Source: Thermoanaerobaculia bacterium
Lineage (GTDB): Bacteria; Acidobacteriota; Thermoanaerobaculia; UBA5066
NCBI GenBank assembly: GCA_022071945.1
Contig: JAJVIN010000001.1
Location: forward strand, 62,001-126,000
DNA: 64,000 bases
Reading direction: 5' to 3'
The translations under genes were made by a program, and so were the position numbers. A model generated the notes under the pieces. The model was not told the DNA's origin, searched no databases, and saw nothing but the letters and a program-made list of their open reading frames with translations. This document shows positions 35,317-43,756 of the stretch, in pieces. How positions within the stretch are numbered: position 1 is the first letter of the stretch; each line of letters begins with the position of its first letter.

Positions 35317-36651
35317 GTGACTACAACCGCAAGAAACGCCGCGGCCGTGATCGGCGGGCAATGGGGAGACGAGGGCAAGGGCAAGATCGTCGACCTGATC
35401 TCCCCCTCCTTCGATCTCGTCGCGAGGTACCAGGGTGGCCACAATGCGGGCCACACCGTGCGCTTTCAGGACAAGCACTTCGCTCTGCGTCTCATCCCGT
35501 CCGGAATCTGCCGCCAAGGGGTCATGAACATCGTCGGCAATGGTCTCGTCATCGATCCCCGGGCTCTCCTCTACGAAATGGAGACTTTGCGAGCCGCGGG
35601 CGTCGAGATCGGCGACAACCTGAAGGTCTCCGACCGCGCGCACGTGATTCTTCCGACTCACGCGCTCTTAGACGGGGCCCGTGAGAAGGCTCTCGGCAGC
35701 GCGAACATCGGCACCACTTCCCGCGGGATCGGCCCTACGTACGAATCGAAAGCGAACCGGACCGGCATCCGGCTCGCCGACCTCGTCGATGCCGACAGGT
35801 TCGTGGAGCTGGCGCGGCCGCTCCTGACGCACCAGGGGGCCGTCCTCAGGCACTTCTACGGCACGGACGCCCCTCCGGTCGATGCGATCCTTCAGGAATA
35901 CATCGAGTGTGGGCAGAAGCTGCGGCGATTCGTGACCGACACGAGCGCCTACCTCGGGCACGAGCTGGCACGGGGGAAGAAGCTCCTGTGCGAGGGCGCC
36001 CAGGGCGTCATGCTCGATGTCGATCACGGCACCTATCCCTTCGTGACGTCCTCCTCGTGCGGACCAGGCGGCGCGGTGACCGGACTCGGAATCGCTCCGC
36101 GCTCGATCGGTCTCGTCCTGGCGGTTTCGAAGGCCTACACGACGCGCGTCGGTTCGGGCCCGTTCCCGACCGAGCTCCACGACGAACTCGGGGACCGGAT
36201 TCGCAAGAGAGGCAACGAGTTCGGCACCGTCACCGGCCGCCCCCGGCGCGTCGGCTGGTTCGACGCGGTCGTGGCGAGAACGGCCGCGCGCCTGGCGGGC
36301 ATCGACGGAATCGCCCTGACCAAGCTTGACGTGCTCGACGACCTGGACGAGATTCCGGTGTGCGTCGGATACGAGCTGGAGGGACAGCCGGCAAACGAGG
36401 TCCCCGCCCGCGCGGACCACTACGAGCGTGTTCGGCCCGTCCTCGAGGTCTTTCCAGGATGGAAGACCTCGATCGAGGGAGCAGCGACCTTCGACGAGCT
36501 TCCCGAAAACGCCCAGCGCTACGTGAGCGCACTCGAGAAACTGACCGGGGTCCCCGTCGTCATCCTCTCCACGGGAGCCAAGCGTGAGCAGACGATCCTC
36601 AGGGGCCGGGGAATTCTCGATGGCTGGCTTCGGGATCTCGACAGGACATAG
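35317..36651 (+). CDS. purA: Adenylosuccinate synthetase
   Basis: Joins IMP and aspartate, with GTP, in AMP synthesis. In 444 residues it shows GGQWGDEGKGKIVDLI (P-loop with catalytic Asp), GGHNAGHTVRF with catalytic His, GTTSRGIGPTYESKANRTGI, EGAQGVMLDVDHGTYPFVTS and LTKLDVLDDLDEIPVCVGY. Length is as expected. Start GTG at 35317; the ATG at 35312 is out of frame. Monocistronic by layout, followed by tRNA genes with their own promoter. Confidence 0.97.
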   Translation: MTTTARNAAAVIGGQWGDEGKGKIVDLISPSFDLVARYQGGHNAGHTVRFQDKHFALRLIPSGICRQGVMNIVGNGLVIDPRALLYEMETLRAAGVEIGDNLKVSDRAHVILPTHALLDGAREKALGSANIGTTSRGIGPTYESKANRTGIRLADLVDADRFVELARPLLTHQGAVLRHFYGTDAPPVDAILQEYIECGQKLRRFVTDTSAYLGHELARGKKLLCEGAQGVMLDVDHGTYPFVTSSSCGPGGAVTGLGIAPRSIGLVLAVSKAYTTRVGSGPFPTELHDELGDRIRKRGNEFGTVTGRPRRVGWFDAVVARTAARLAGIDGIALTKLDVLDDLDEIPVCVGYELEGQPANEVPARADHYERVRPVLEVFPGWKTSIEGAATFDELPENAQRYVSALEKLTGVPVVILSTGAKREQTILRGRGILDGWLRDLDRT

Positions 36652-36672
36652 ACCGAACGCTCTGGGCCCCGG

Positions 36673-36701
36673 TTGTGCGGCCGGACGTCTCCGGGTAGAC
36701 T
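36673..36701 (+). promoter_or_regulatory. Promoter of the tRNA pair
   Basis: TTGTGC (36673-36678), a 17-nt spacer and TAGACT (36696-36701). The tRNA-Lys 5' end follows 10 nt after the -10 box. Confidence 0.6.
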
Positions 36702-36711
36702 CCGCCGGCTG

Positions 36712-36786
36712 GGGCCGTTAGCTCAGTGGTAGAGCATTTGCCTTTTAAGCAAGGGGTCGCGGGTTCGAATCCCGCACGGCTCACCA
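36712..36786 (+). tRNA. tRNA-Lys (TTT anticodon)
   Basis: The cloverleaf folds completely: acceptor GGGCCGT/ACGGCTC, D arm GCTC/GAGC, anticodon arm TTTGC-CTTTTAA-GCAAG with anticodon TTT, and T arm GCGGG-TTCGAAT-CCCGC. The discriminator is A and CCA is encoded at 36784-36786. There is one G-T pair in the acceptor and one T-G in the anticodon stem. Confidence 0.96.
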
Positions 36787-36821
36787 GCCTGAAAAGGCTT
36801 CGCCCCAGCAGGTTGTTGAAA

Positions 36822-36898
36822 GCCCCCATCGTCTAGTGGCCCAGGACGCTACCCTTTCAAGGTAGAGATCGCGGGTTCGAATCCCGCTGGGGGTACCA
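36822..36898 (+). tRNA. tRNA-Glu (TTC anticodon)
   Basis: Acceptor GCCCCCA/TGGGGGT, anticodon arm CTACC-CTTTCAA-GGTAG with anticodon TTC, T arm GCGGG-TTCGAAT-CCCGC, discriminator A and encoded CCA (36896-36898). It lies 35 nt after tRNA-Lys and is likely on the same transcript. Confidence 0.96.
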
Positions 36899-37036
36899 GC
36901 CTCTCCTCGCTCCGGCCCGGCTCCCTTCGGGCTGAACGACCTGAATCAACCGAGCGATTCGATTCCCCCGGCCCGAGCCTCGCACTTAGGGAGTAGCATC
37001 TGTCTACCGGCTGACATCGACGTCAAGGAGGCTGAA

Positions 37037-40000
37037 ATGGCTGACCAGTTGACGACGAAGAGTGGCCTGAAACGCGCCGGCTCCCGGCCCGGATCGACCG
37101 CCAAAACCACCTTCTCGAAGGCCCTCTACCGTGGGGTGGCCGTGGCCTTCACGACGCTCGTCTGCATCCTTCCTTCCGCCGGACGGCATGCGGCAGCGGC
37201 CAACGCCTCCATCCTCCACATGCACGAACATCTCGACCCGGGACGGCCCTACGCCTCTCCCGTCCTCGACGGTGCTGGCTATCTCTACGGGACGACGTAC
37301 TTCGGGGGCCCCGCGAGCGCCGGAACGATCTCGAGGATCCGGACAGATGGAACCGGCGAGGAGGTCCTTCACTGGTTCACGGGTGGACCCCACAACGGCG
37401 CCAGACCTTATGCCGCCCCGATCCTGGATGGGGCGGGCTACCTGTACGGAACGACTGCCGGCGGCGGTCCCGCCGACGCCGGCACGATCTACAAGATCCG
37501 GACGAACGGCACAGGCTTCGAGATCCTCCATGCCTTCAGCGGCGACGGCACGACAGGCCTGGGACCAGACGTGTCTCTCGTACTGGACTCCTCGGGTTAC
37601 ATGTACGGAGTCTCCTACTACGGAGGGACGTCCGTCATTGACGGGGTCGTCTTTCGCCTCCGTACCAACGGGACCGGCTTTCAGGTCCTCCGAAACTTCA
37701 AGGGTGGCGCGTCGGACGGCTCCAATCCATACGCCTCGCTCATCCTCGACGAATCCGGATACCTCTACGGCACCACCGAGCGTGGCGGGGCGAACGACGG
37801 CGGCACCATCTTCAGGATGAAGACCGACGGAACGGGCTTCCAGCTCCTCCACTCTTTCGAGATGACTCGCGATGGCGGGTTCCGGCCGTCGTCCGCGCTG
37901 AGTCTCGACGGCGCCGGGAATCTCTACGGGGCGACGCCGTACGGCGGAACCAGCAACGTCGGAGTCGCCTTCACCATCAAGACGGACGGGACGGGTTTTC
38001 AGATTCTCCACTCGTTTGCCGGCGGCAGCTCGGACGGTGCATCGCCCGAGTCCGGCTTCGTCCTGGATGGCACGGGCAACCTCATCGGCACCACGTCGGC
38101 TGGCGGCGCACAGAATCTGGGCACGCTCTACACGATGAAAACCGATGGGAGCGGCTATCGGATCCTGCACTCATTCGACGGGTATCCGGGCGATGGCGAA
38201 CACCCTCTTTCTCCCCTCATCAGGGACAGCTCCGGAACACTCTTTGGGGCCACTCCGGGAGGCGGCAGTTCCAACTACGGAGCCGTCTTCAAGCTCCGGG
38301 CGGACGGGTCGGCGTTCCAGATCCTGTACTCGTTTCCGGGTGCCGGGAGCGACGGGATGTCCCCGTGGGCCGATCTCCTGCTCGACGGCTCGGGCACGCT
38401 ATTCGGCACGACATACGGTGGAGGCTCGGCCAGCCGCGGAACGGTGTTCGCGATGAGGCCCGACGGCTCGGGTTACAGGATCCTCCATTCGTTCTCGAGC
38501 GGCCTTTTCGATGGAGGCAGCCCGTACGCCGGCCTCGTCGTGGATTCCTCCGGCACCCTGTACGGAACCACGTACTACGGCGGGACGATGGATCTCGGGA
38601 CCGTCTTCAGGATCCGAACGGATGGCACGGGATTTCAGCTTCTCCATTCCTTTTCCTCGGCTCCTAGCGACGGCAGCCGCCCGCGTGCGTCTCTCGTTCT
38701 CGATGGGAAGGGGAACCTCTTCGGCACGACTCTTTATGGCGGGTCCCAGGGACTGGGAACAGTCTTCCGTCTTCGCACGGACGGATCCGGATTCGCGGTC
38801 GTGCACTCCTTCACGAACGGGGCGGCGGACGGCGCCTCTCCTTACGCGGCGCTGATCCTGGGTCAGTCGGACACCCTCTTCGGGACGACCTACGGAGGGG
38901 GCGAGGGGAGCTCCGGAACGGTCTTCTCGCTCCAGACGGACGGGACCGGTTTTCGCATTCTCCACTCCTTCAAGGGCGGGACATCGGATGGAAGCAGACC
39001 GTATTCCGCGGTGCTCCTGGACGGCGAAGGTTCCCTCTACGGCACCACCTATGGCGGAGGGACGTCGGGCGTCGGGACTCTCTACAAGATCAGGTCAGAC
39101 GGAACCGCATTCCAGCTCCTCCGGTCGTTCAAGGGAGGCACGAACGACGGAAGCCGCCCCTACTCCGCTCTGATCGCCGGATCAGGCGGCACCCTCTACG
39201 GGACCACGTATTCCGGAGGGCAGACGAACGACGGCACCGTCTTCAAGGTCGCAAATGACGGGACCGGGTTCGAGGTCCTCCATTTCTTCGCCCATGGCCA
39301 GGCGGATGGGGCCAATCCGGGGGCCGCCTTGGTGAGGGACGGCTCGGGAAATCTCTACGGAACGACTCCTCGCGGGGGCAACGGTGATTTCGGAACAGAG
39401 TTCGTGGTCCAGGATTCATGCGGTTCCGTCGTCCCGCCCGTCGTTCGCGCCCCGGCTGCCGTGACTCCCGCCCGGATCTTCAAGGCCGCTGTCGTCACCG
39501 AGCCGGGAATGACCTATCGCTGGGCCGTCTCTGGAAACGGGACCCTCACTTCGGGTCAGGGAACGTCCGCCATCACGATCACTCCCGGGTCAGAGGGAAC
39601 CGTCACGGTGAGAGTCACCGGAACGAACTCGGCCGGATGCCTCACTCCCGAGACATCCGTGACCGTGAGCATCCTCGAGCCGGCGAGGTTCCTGAGCCTG
39701 CAATCGGGCAAGGTGCTTGTCCACGTGGCCTGGAGGAGCCAGTACAGTGGTCAATCGGGCATCGCCACGGCCATCCCGAAGGGAGACCAGTTCGGATACT
39801 TCTACTTCTCTGACGCGAACAACCCGGAGGTCTTCGTCAAGGTCCTGGATTTCGGTGCGTCCTCGCCGTACCTCCTCTTCTGGGCCGGACTGACGGACCT
39901 GGAGTACACGGTGTTCTTCACAAACACCTCCACGTGGACGAGCACGTCCTTCAACAAGCCAGCCGGGAGCACGGCCGGGGGCGCGAATACGACCAGCCTG

Positions 40001-40546
40001 CCTCACGTGCGAGCCGTGGCGTGGGATCCGGACTTGAATGTCGTCCGAGAGCTCCCTGGACCGGAACTCCAGGCGGGAGCCGGGGCGGGCGATAGACGGA
40101 AGGGAACCGAGAACCCTGAAAAGGCGAACCCGTGGGCTGTCGAGTTGCGGCGGAACGTCCCCGGCCCCGCCGGTGACGGTGAGATCCTCCTTGCAAACGG
40201 CCAGGTAGCGGTTTCTGTCTCCTGGCGCAGCCAGTACAGCGGGCAGTCGGGGATGGCCACTGCGATCCCGCAGAAAGACGAGTTCTGCTTCTTCACCTTC
40301 TTTGACCAGCAGAACCCCGAGGTCTTCGTGAAGGTTCTCGACTGGGGGCCCCAGGTGCCATTCAAGATCTTCGCGGCCGGACTGACAGACCTGGAATACG
40401 AGGTCACTTTCAGAAACGTGAGGTCGGGCGCGGCTGTGACGTTCAAAAAGCAGCCGGGCACCTACGACGGATACGCCGCGAACATGGAGCGGTGTGAGGG
40501 GACGGCGCCGGCCGGAGTCAGAACGCCAGGATCACGGCCAGCGTGA
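37037..40546 (+). CDS. Exported protein with 14 Gloeo/Verruco-type repeats and duplicated C-terminal module
   Basis: A 1169-residue protein. A twin-region signal (hydrophobic near residues 33-55, ending GRHAAAA) is followed by 14 repeats of about 53 residues. Each repeat runs: hydrophobic-LHSF, GGxxDGxxP, LDGxGxLYGTTxxGG, GTVFxIRTDGTG. This is the TIGR03803-like pattern and probably a beta-propeller-like surface structure. Residues about 790-880 look like an Ig/PKD domain (TYRWAVSGNGTLTSGQGTSA). The C-terminus has two homologous modules of about 105 residues, each with WRSQYSGQSG, TAIP, NPEVFVKVLD and GLTDLEY. AAGGAGG is 5 nt before the ATG. The 138-bp gap upstream has a possible TAGCAT -10 box near 36993. 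Cell-surface role unknown. Confidence 0.85.
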   Translation: MADQLTTKSGLKRAGSRPGSTAKTTFSKALYRGVAVAFTTLVCILPSAGRHAAAANASILHMHEHLDPGRPYASPVLDGAGYLYGTTYFGGPASAGTISRIRTDGTGEEVLHWFTGGPHNGARPYAAPILDGAGYLYGTTAGGGPADAGTIYKIRTNGTGFEILHAFSGDGTTGLGPDVSLVLDSSGYMYGVSYYGGTSVIDGVVFRLRTNGTGFQVLRNFKGGASDGSNPYASLILDESGYLYGTTERGGANDGGTIFRMKTDGTGFQLLHSFEMTRDGGFRPSSALSLDGAGNLYGATPYGGTSNVGVAFTIKTDGTGFQILHSFAGGSSDGASPESGFVLDGTGNLIGTTSAGGAQNLGTLYTMKTDGSGYRILHSFDGYPGDGEHPLSPLIRDSSGTLFGATPGGGSSNYGAVFKLRADGSAFQILYSFPGAGSDGMSPWADLLLDGSGTLFGTTYGGGSASRGTVFAMRPDGSGYRILHSFSSGLFDGGSPYAGLVVDSSGTLYGTTYYGGTMDLGTVFRIRTDGTGFQLLHSFSSAPSDGSRPRASLVLDGKGNLFGTTLYGGSQGLGTVFRLRTDGSGFAVVHSFTNGAADGASPYAALILGQSDTLFGTTYGGGEGSSGTVFSLQTDGTGFRILHSFKGGTSDGSRPYSAVLLDGEGSLYGTTYGGGTSGVGTLYKIRSDGTAFQLLRSFKGGTNDGSRPYSALIAGSGGTLYGTTYSGGQTNDGTVFKVANDGTGFEVLHFFAHGQADGANPGAALVRDGSGNLYGTTPRGGNGDFGTEFVVQDSCGSVVPPVVRAPAAVTPARIFKAAVVTEPGMTYRWAVSGNGTLTSGQGTSAITITPGSEGTVTVRVTGTNSAGCLTPETSVTVSILEPARFLSLQSGKVLVHVAWRSQYSGQSGIATAIPKGDQFGYFYFSDANNPEVFVKVLDFGASSPYLLFWAGLTDLEYTVFFTNTSTWTSTSFNKPAGSTAGGANTTSLPHVRAVAWDPDLNVVRELPGPELQAGAGAGDRRKGTENPEKANPWAVELRRNVPGPAGDGEILLANGQVAVSVSWRSQYSGQSGMATAIPQKDEFCFFTFFDQQNPEVFVKVLDWGPQVPFKIFAAGLTDLEYEVTFRNVRSGAAVTFKKQPGTYDGYAANMERCEGTAPAGVRTPGSRPA

Positions 40547-41318
40547 AGCCGCTGATCTCCTGGGATTGGCCGTTGTTGATCCTGGTTTGCGGAATGTACT
40601 GGCTCTTGTAGCCGGCGGAAGCCATCAGGCTCCTGTTCAGCCTGCACCCGACGGCCACGTCCCAGTTCAGGGCGTAGGTGTTCTCAGAATCAGATCCCCG
40701 GAGGGCGACGGGACCTCCCGCTAGCCCCGCCTCGTGGTCGACCCTCAGGGGGCCGTATCCATAGAAGAACGTGCCCGTCAGAAAGAACTGGTCGTCCTTG
40801 AACGGCCGGAAGAGGAGGTTCAGACCGATCGTCGGTCCCGAAAGGGTGATGTCCGCCGAGCCCCTGAGTTCCCCGGCCGGTGTCTCGATGCGTTCCGCCA
40901 CGGACACGTGGACGTACTTGAACCCGATGAAGGGCCGAAGAAAGCTCGTCGCCCGGTACGACAGCGCCAGATCGAGATCTTCCCTGTCGGATCCCATCGA
41001 GATCGGGTCCGCGATGCGGTCGCCCGCGAAGTCGACGATTCCGTTGAAATCGAGCGAGCCGAAGAGATACCCGGCGGAGAGACCCCAGTTCCCGTACGTC
41101 ACGGAACCGACCGGCCCCGAGAGGACGGAGTACCCACTCTGCTCCATCTCGATGCCCGTCGCGGTGGGCAGACGGCTTGTATTCGAGTACCAGACCCTGT
41201 ACCCGATGGTGTAAAAGACTGTCTTCTGTTTCTCCTCCTCTGCCAGAGAGACCGAGCCCGTGACGAGGATGGACCAGACAACAGCCATCAAGGCCCTTCG
41301 CGCTGCGGAAACGAGCAT
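40518..41318 (-). CDS. Outer-membrane beta-barrel protein
   Basis: A 266-residue protein with a signal peptide (ALMAVVWSILVTGSVSLAEE). It continues as alternating hydrophobic/hydrophilic strands (YTIGYRVWYSNTS, GNWGLSAGYLFGSLDFNG, LRPFIGFKYVHVSVAE, QFFLTGTFFYGYGP). The last residue is Phe (GFTLAVILAF), the usual barrel-assembly signal. No close family was recognised. Its 3' end overlaps the convergent repeat-protein gene by 29 nt. Confidence 0.78.
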   Translation of the reverse strand: MLVSAARRALMAVVWSILVTGSVSLAEEEKQKTVFYTIGYRVWYSNTSRLPTATGIEMEQSGYSVLSGPVGSVTYGNWGLSAGYLFGSLDFNGIVDFAGDRIADPISMGSDREDLDLALSYRATSFLRPFIGFKYVHVSVAERIETPAGELRGSADITLSGPTIGLNLLFRPFKDDQFFLTGTFFYGYGPLRVDHEAGLAGGPVALRGSDSENTYALNWDVAVGCRLNRSLMASAGYKSQYIPQTRINNGQSQEISGFTLAVILAF

Positions 41319-41338
41319 CAGGAAGACACCTCCGGTTC

Positions 41339-43102
41339 CTACGGGATTATGGGAAAGTCCCCTTCAGAGGCCTTCTGAACGGGGAAGGGCTTCAGCTCGC
41401 TTCTGGCGACCTGTTGTGTGGCGGGATCGGTCAGCGTCACCTGGAGCTCCAGCACTTTGCCGTGCACCAGACTCGCGGGAACGACGCCCTCCCATGCCTC
41501 GCCCCGGCTCGTGAGACGGACCTCCAGCGGTCGTCCCGCTTCCATGACGAGGAGACCGGCCGTGCCTCTCCTCCCGCCGCCCACCACGACACGAACCACG
41601 GCGTCCTTCTTCTCCCTGAGCGGAGAAGCGAACGTGATCTGAACGTCTCTCAAAAGGTGATCGAAGAGGACCGCCGCGGGTTCGTCACGCCTGGGCAGCG
41701 GCGGGATGGCGGTTGCAGGGGGAGCTTGCGGTACGGCCTCCTCGGCCGGTCGTTGCGCGGCCGGCGCGGCGGGAACACTCGCGCCCGGTGAGAGGTCCGC
41801 CTTCTTCGTCGCAAGAGGTTCCCGCTCTGTCTTGTCTGGCGGAGCCGTGGCCGGCTTCTTTTCGCTGAAGGCGACTTGGCGTCCCGAAAGAGACGGGGTC
41901 GGAGCCGGAACCGTTCCCGGCGGCGCCTCCTGGAGGACCGTGGGGACAGTCCTGAGCGCTTCCCGCGGAGCGATGCCTGGGGCCGGATCCTGGGACGCAA
42001 GAGCGGGACTGTCCGGCTTCACGGGTCTTCTCGAGGCGACGAGTATCGCTGCCACCGCAATCGCTCCCACGGCGGAAAGGACGCCAGCAACAAGCCAGTT
42101 TCTCCCCGGGGAGCGAGCGGTGGATTCCAGAACCGGCGGCAAGGAGGTGCTCACCTTCGGAGCCGTCTCTATGACGACGACACGCTCCGTGGAGTCACCA
42201 GGCGTGCCGTCACCGGACGCATGCGAATCCAAACCCGGAGGCACGGCCCCCGCCTCGACGGATTCCGACAGAAGAGCCCGGCGCAGAGCCGACACGAAGG
42301 CCTGACAGGAGGGGAACCTCTCCTCGGGCTTCTTCGCGAGGACTCTCGAGATCACGCTGTCGACGCCGGGAGCCAGGCCGGGGGCGAGGGTCGAAACCGG
42401 CACCGGTTGCTCGTAGACCGTCCGGTGCACCCTTGCCACACTCGAACTCGCTTCGAAGGGCTCCTTTCCCGTCAGAAGCCAGTAGGCCAGGACGCCAAGG
42501 GAGAACTGGTCCGTCGCGGGCCCCGCGGGCTGCCCCTGCGCCTGCTCGGGCGACATGAATCCGGGCGTTCCCATCACGAAGCCCGTGGCCGTCAGCCTGA
42601 GGCCCTCGACACTCCGCGCCAAGACGAAATCCGACAGGAACAGGTGGCCGTTCTCGTCGAACAGGATGTTGGCGGGCTTCACGTCTCGGTGGACGATGCC
42701 CTTCCCGTGTGCATGGTCGAGCGCGGCCGCGAGGTGCGCGAGCCCCGTCAGCTGTTCCTCGACCGTGTTCCATCGGCCGGGATCGGCCAGATCCCCGCCC
42801 GGCATCAGAGCCATGACGAGGAATGCGCGGTGCTCGTCCTCGCCGAAGTCATGGACGGGGACGATGTGAGGGTGGATCAGCGAGGCGGCGAGCCTCGCTT
42901 CCTGCACGAACCTCTCCATGAATCCGGGCTGTTCGGCGATGTGAGGGAGGACCAGCTTCACCGCGACGTGACGCTGGAGCTTGGGGTCGAAGGCCCGCCA
43001 GACCTGGGCCATCCCGCCCGCGCCGAGCCTCTCCTCGAGCTGGTAACGCCCGAGACGCAGTCCGCTCCCCGCGGTTCCCGCTCCGGTGGGTCCTTCTCGC
43101 AT
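41339..43102 (-). CDS. Ser/Thr protein kinase with membrane anchor and DFV motif
   Basis: A 587-residue PknB-like kinase. The kinase domain (residues about 18-275) has RLGAGGMAQVWRAFDPKLQR, the lysine in VAVKL, HRDVKPANILF, then LSDFVLARS where DFG would be expected, and GTPGFMSPEQ. A Pro/Ser linker leads to one transmembrane segment (NWLVAGVLSAVGAIAVAAIL) and a periplasmic Pro-rich part. The end has a small beta domain (FDHLLRDVQITFASPLREKK to the end). The start is ATG 43102 with AGGA upstream; a longer frame from 43174 adds an unsupported Arg-rich leader. It is in the same orientation as the VOC gene just upstream, with a 25-nt gap. Confidence 0.88.
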   Translation of the reverse strand: MREGPTGAGTAGSGLRLGRYQLEERLGAGGMAQVWRAFDPKLQRHVAVKLVLPHIAEQPGFMERFVQEARLAASLIHPHIVPVHDFGEDEHRAFLVMALMPGGDLADPGRWNTVEEQLTGLAHLAAALDHAHGKGIVHRDVKPANILFDENGHLFLSDFVLARSVEGLRLTATGFVMGTPGFMSPEQAQGQPAGPATDQFSLGVLAYWLLTGKEPFEASSSVARVHRTVYEQPVPVSTLAPGLAPGVDSVISRVLAKKPEERFPSCQAFVSALRRALLSESVEAGAVPPGLDSHASGDGTPGDSTERVVVIETAPKVSTSLPPVLESTARSPGRNWLVAGVLSAVGAIAVAAILVASRRPVKPDSPALASQDPAPGIAPREALRTVPTVLQEAPPGTVPAPTPSLSGRQVAFSEKKPATAPPDKTEREPLATKKADLSPGASVPAAPAAQRPAEEAVPQAPPATAIPPLPRRDEPAAVLFDHLLRDVQITFASPLREKKDAVVRVVVGGGRRGTAGLLVMEAGRPLEVRLTSRGEAWEGVVPASLVHGKVLELQVTLTDPATQQVARSELKPFPVQKASEGDFPIIP

Positions 43103-43127
43103 CGTTTCCTGAGATCCTATCCCTGCG

Positions 43128-43559
43128 CTACCTTCTCTCGCGGGCTCTCCGCGCCAGCTCCTCCGGCGGGACATCCTCCACGTGTGTCGCGATCCACCAC
43201 TTGTTTCCGGAAGGGTCCTTGATCCCCGCGTTGCGGTCGCCGTAGAACTGATCCGCGGGCTCCATCAGAGACTCGCCTCCAGCCTGGATGGCCTGACGGT
43301 AGAGAGCATCCGTGTCAGGCACGTAGAGGTAGAGGGACGAGGGCATGGGCGGGAAACCCTCCATCGCCTCGCCCATCATCACCATCGAGTCGCCAATGCG
43401 GACCTGAGCGTGCATCACTCGGCCCGTCCCGTCGGACGTGCGTTCGATCTCCGTCGCCCCGAGCGCCGCCTTCAAGAACTCGAGGAGCCCTGGGACACCC
43501 TCTACGACAAGGTACGGAGTCACGGTATGGAATCCCTCAGGAATCGGCTTCACTGCCAT
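43128..43559 (-). CDS. VOC family (PhnB/glyoxalase-like) protein
   Basis: A 143-residue protein of the vicinal oxygen chelate fold: FHTVTPYLVVEGVPGLLEFL, RVMHAQVRIGDSMVMMGEA, SSLYLYVPDTDALYRQAIQA and DRNAGIKDPSGNKWWIATH. The pattern, with PYL then DPxGNxW, matches the PhnB-like subgroup, whose members include small-molecule binders and putative dioxygenases or isomerases. The ATG at 43559 follows GGGAGGG by 5 nt. Substrate unknown. Confidence 0.87.
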   Translation of the reverse strand: MAVKPIPEGFHTVTPYLVVEGVPGLLEFLKAALGATEIERTSDGTGRVMHAQVRIGDSMVMMGEAMEGFPPMPSSLYLYVPDTDALYRQAIQAGGESLMEPADQFYGDRNAGIKDPSGNKWWIATHVEDVPPEELARRARERR

Positions 43560-43756
43560 CGCTCCCTCCCGCTGTTCTATTCGTGGGCTGTTCGGCGGAG
43601 GATACCGTAGCGGCCGGGGACCGGTCCGCAACACGAGACGTCTGAGGCGACGGGGAACTCGCCCACGAGAGAAGAACCCGTGCCGGTGCCATTCCCAGCC
43701 GCGCGGAAACCTCCTATGCTTGCCAGGATCCGCGGCCGGGTCAGGAGGCTTTCACC

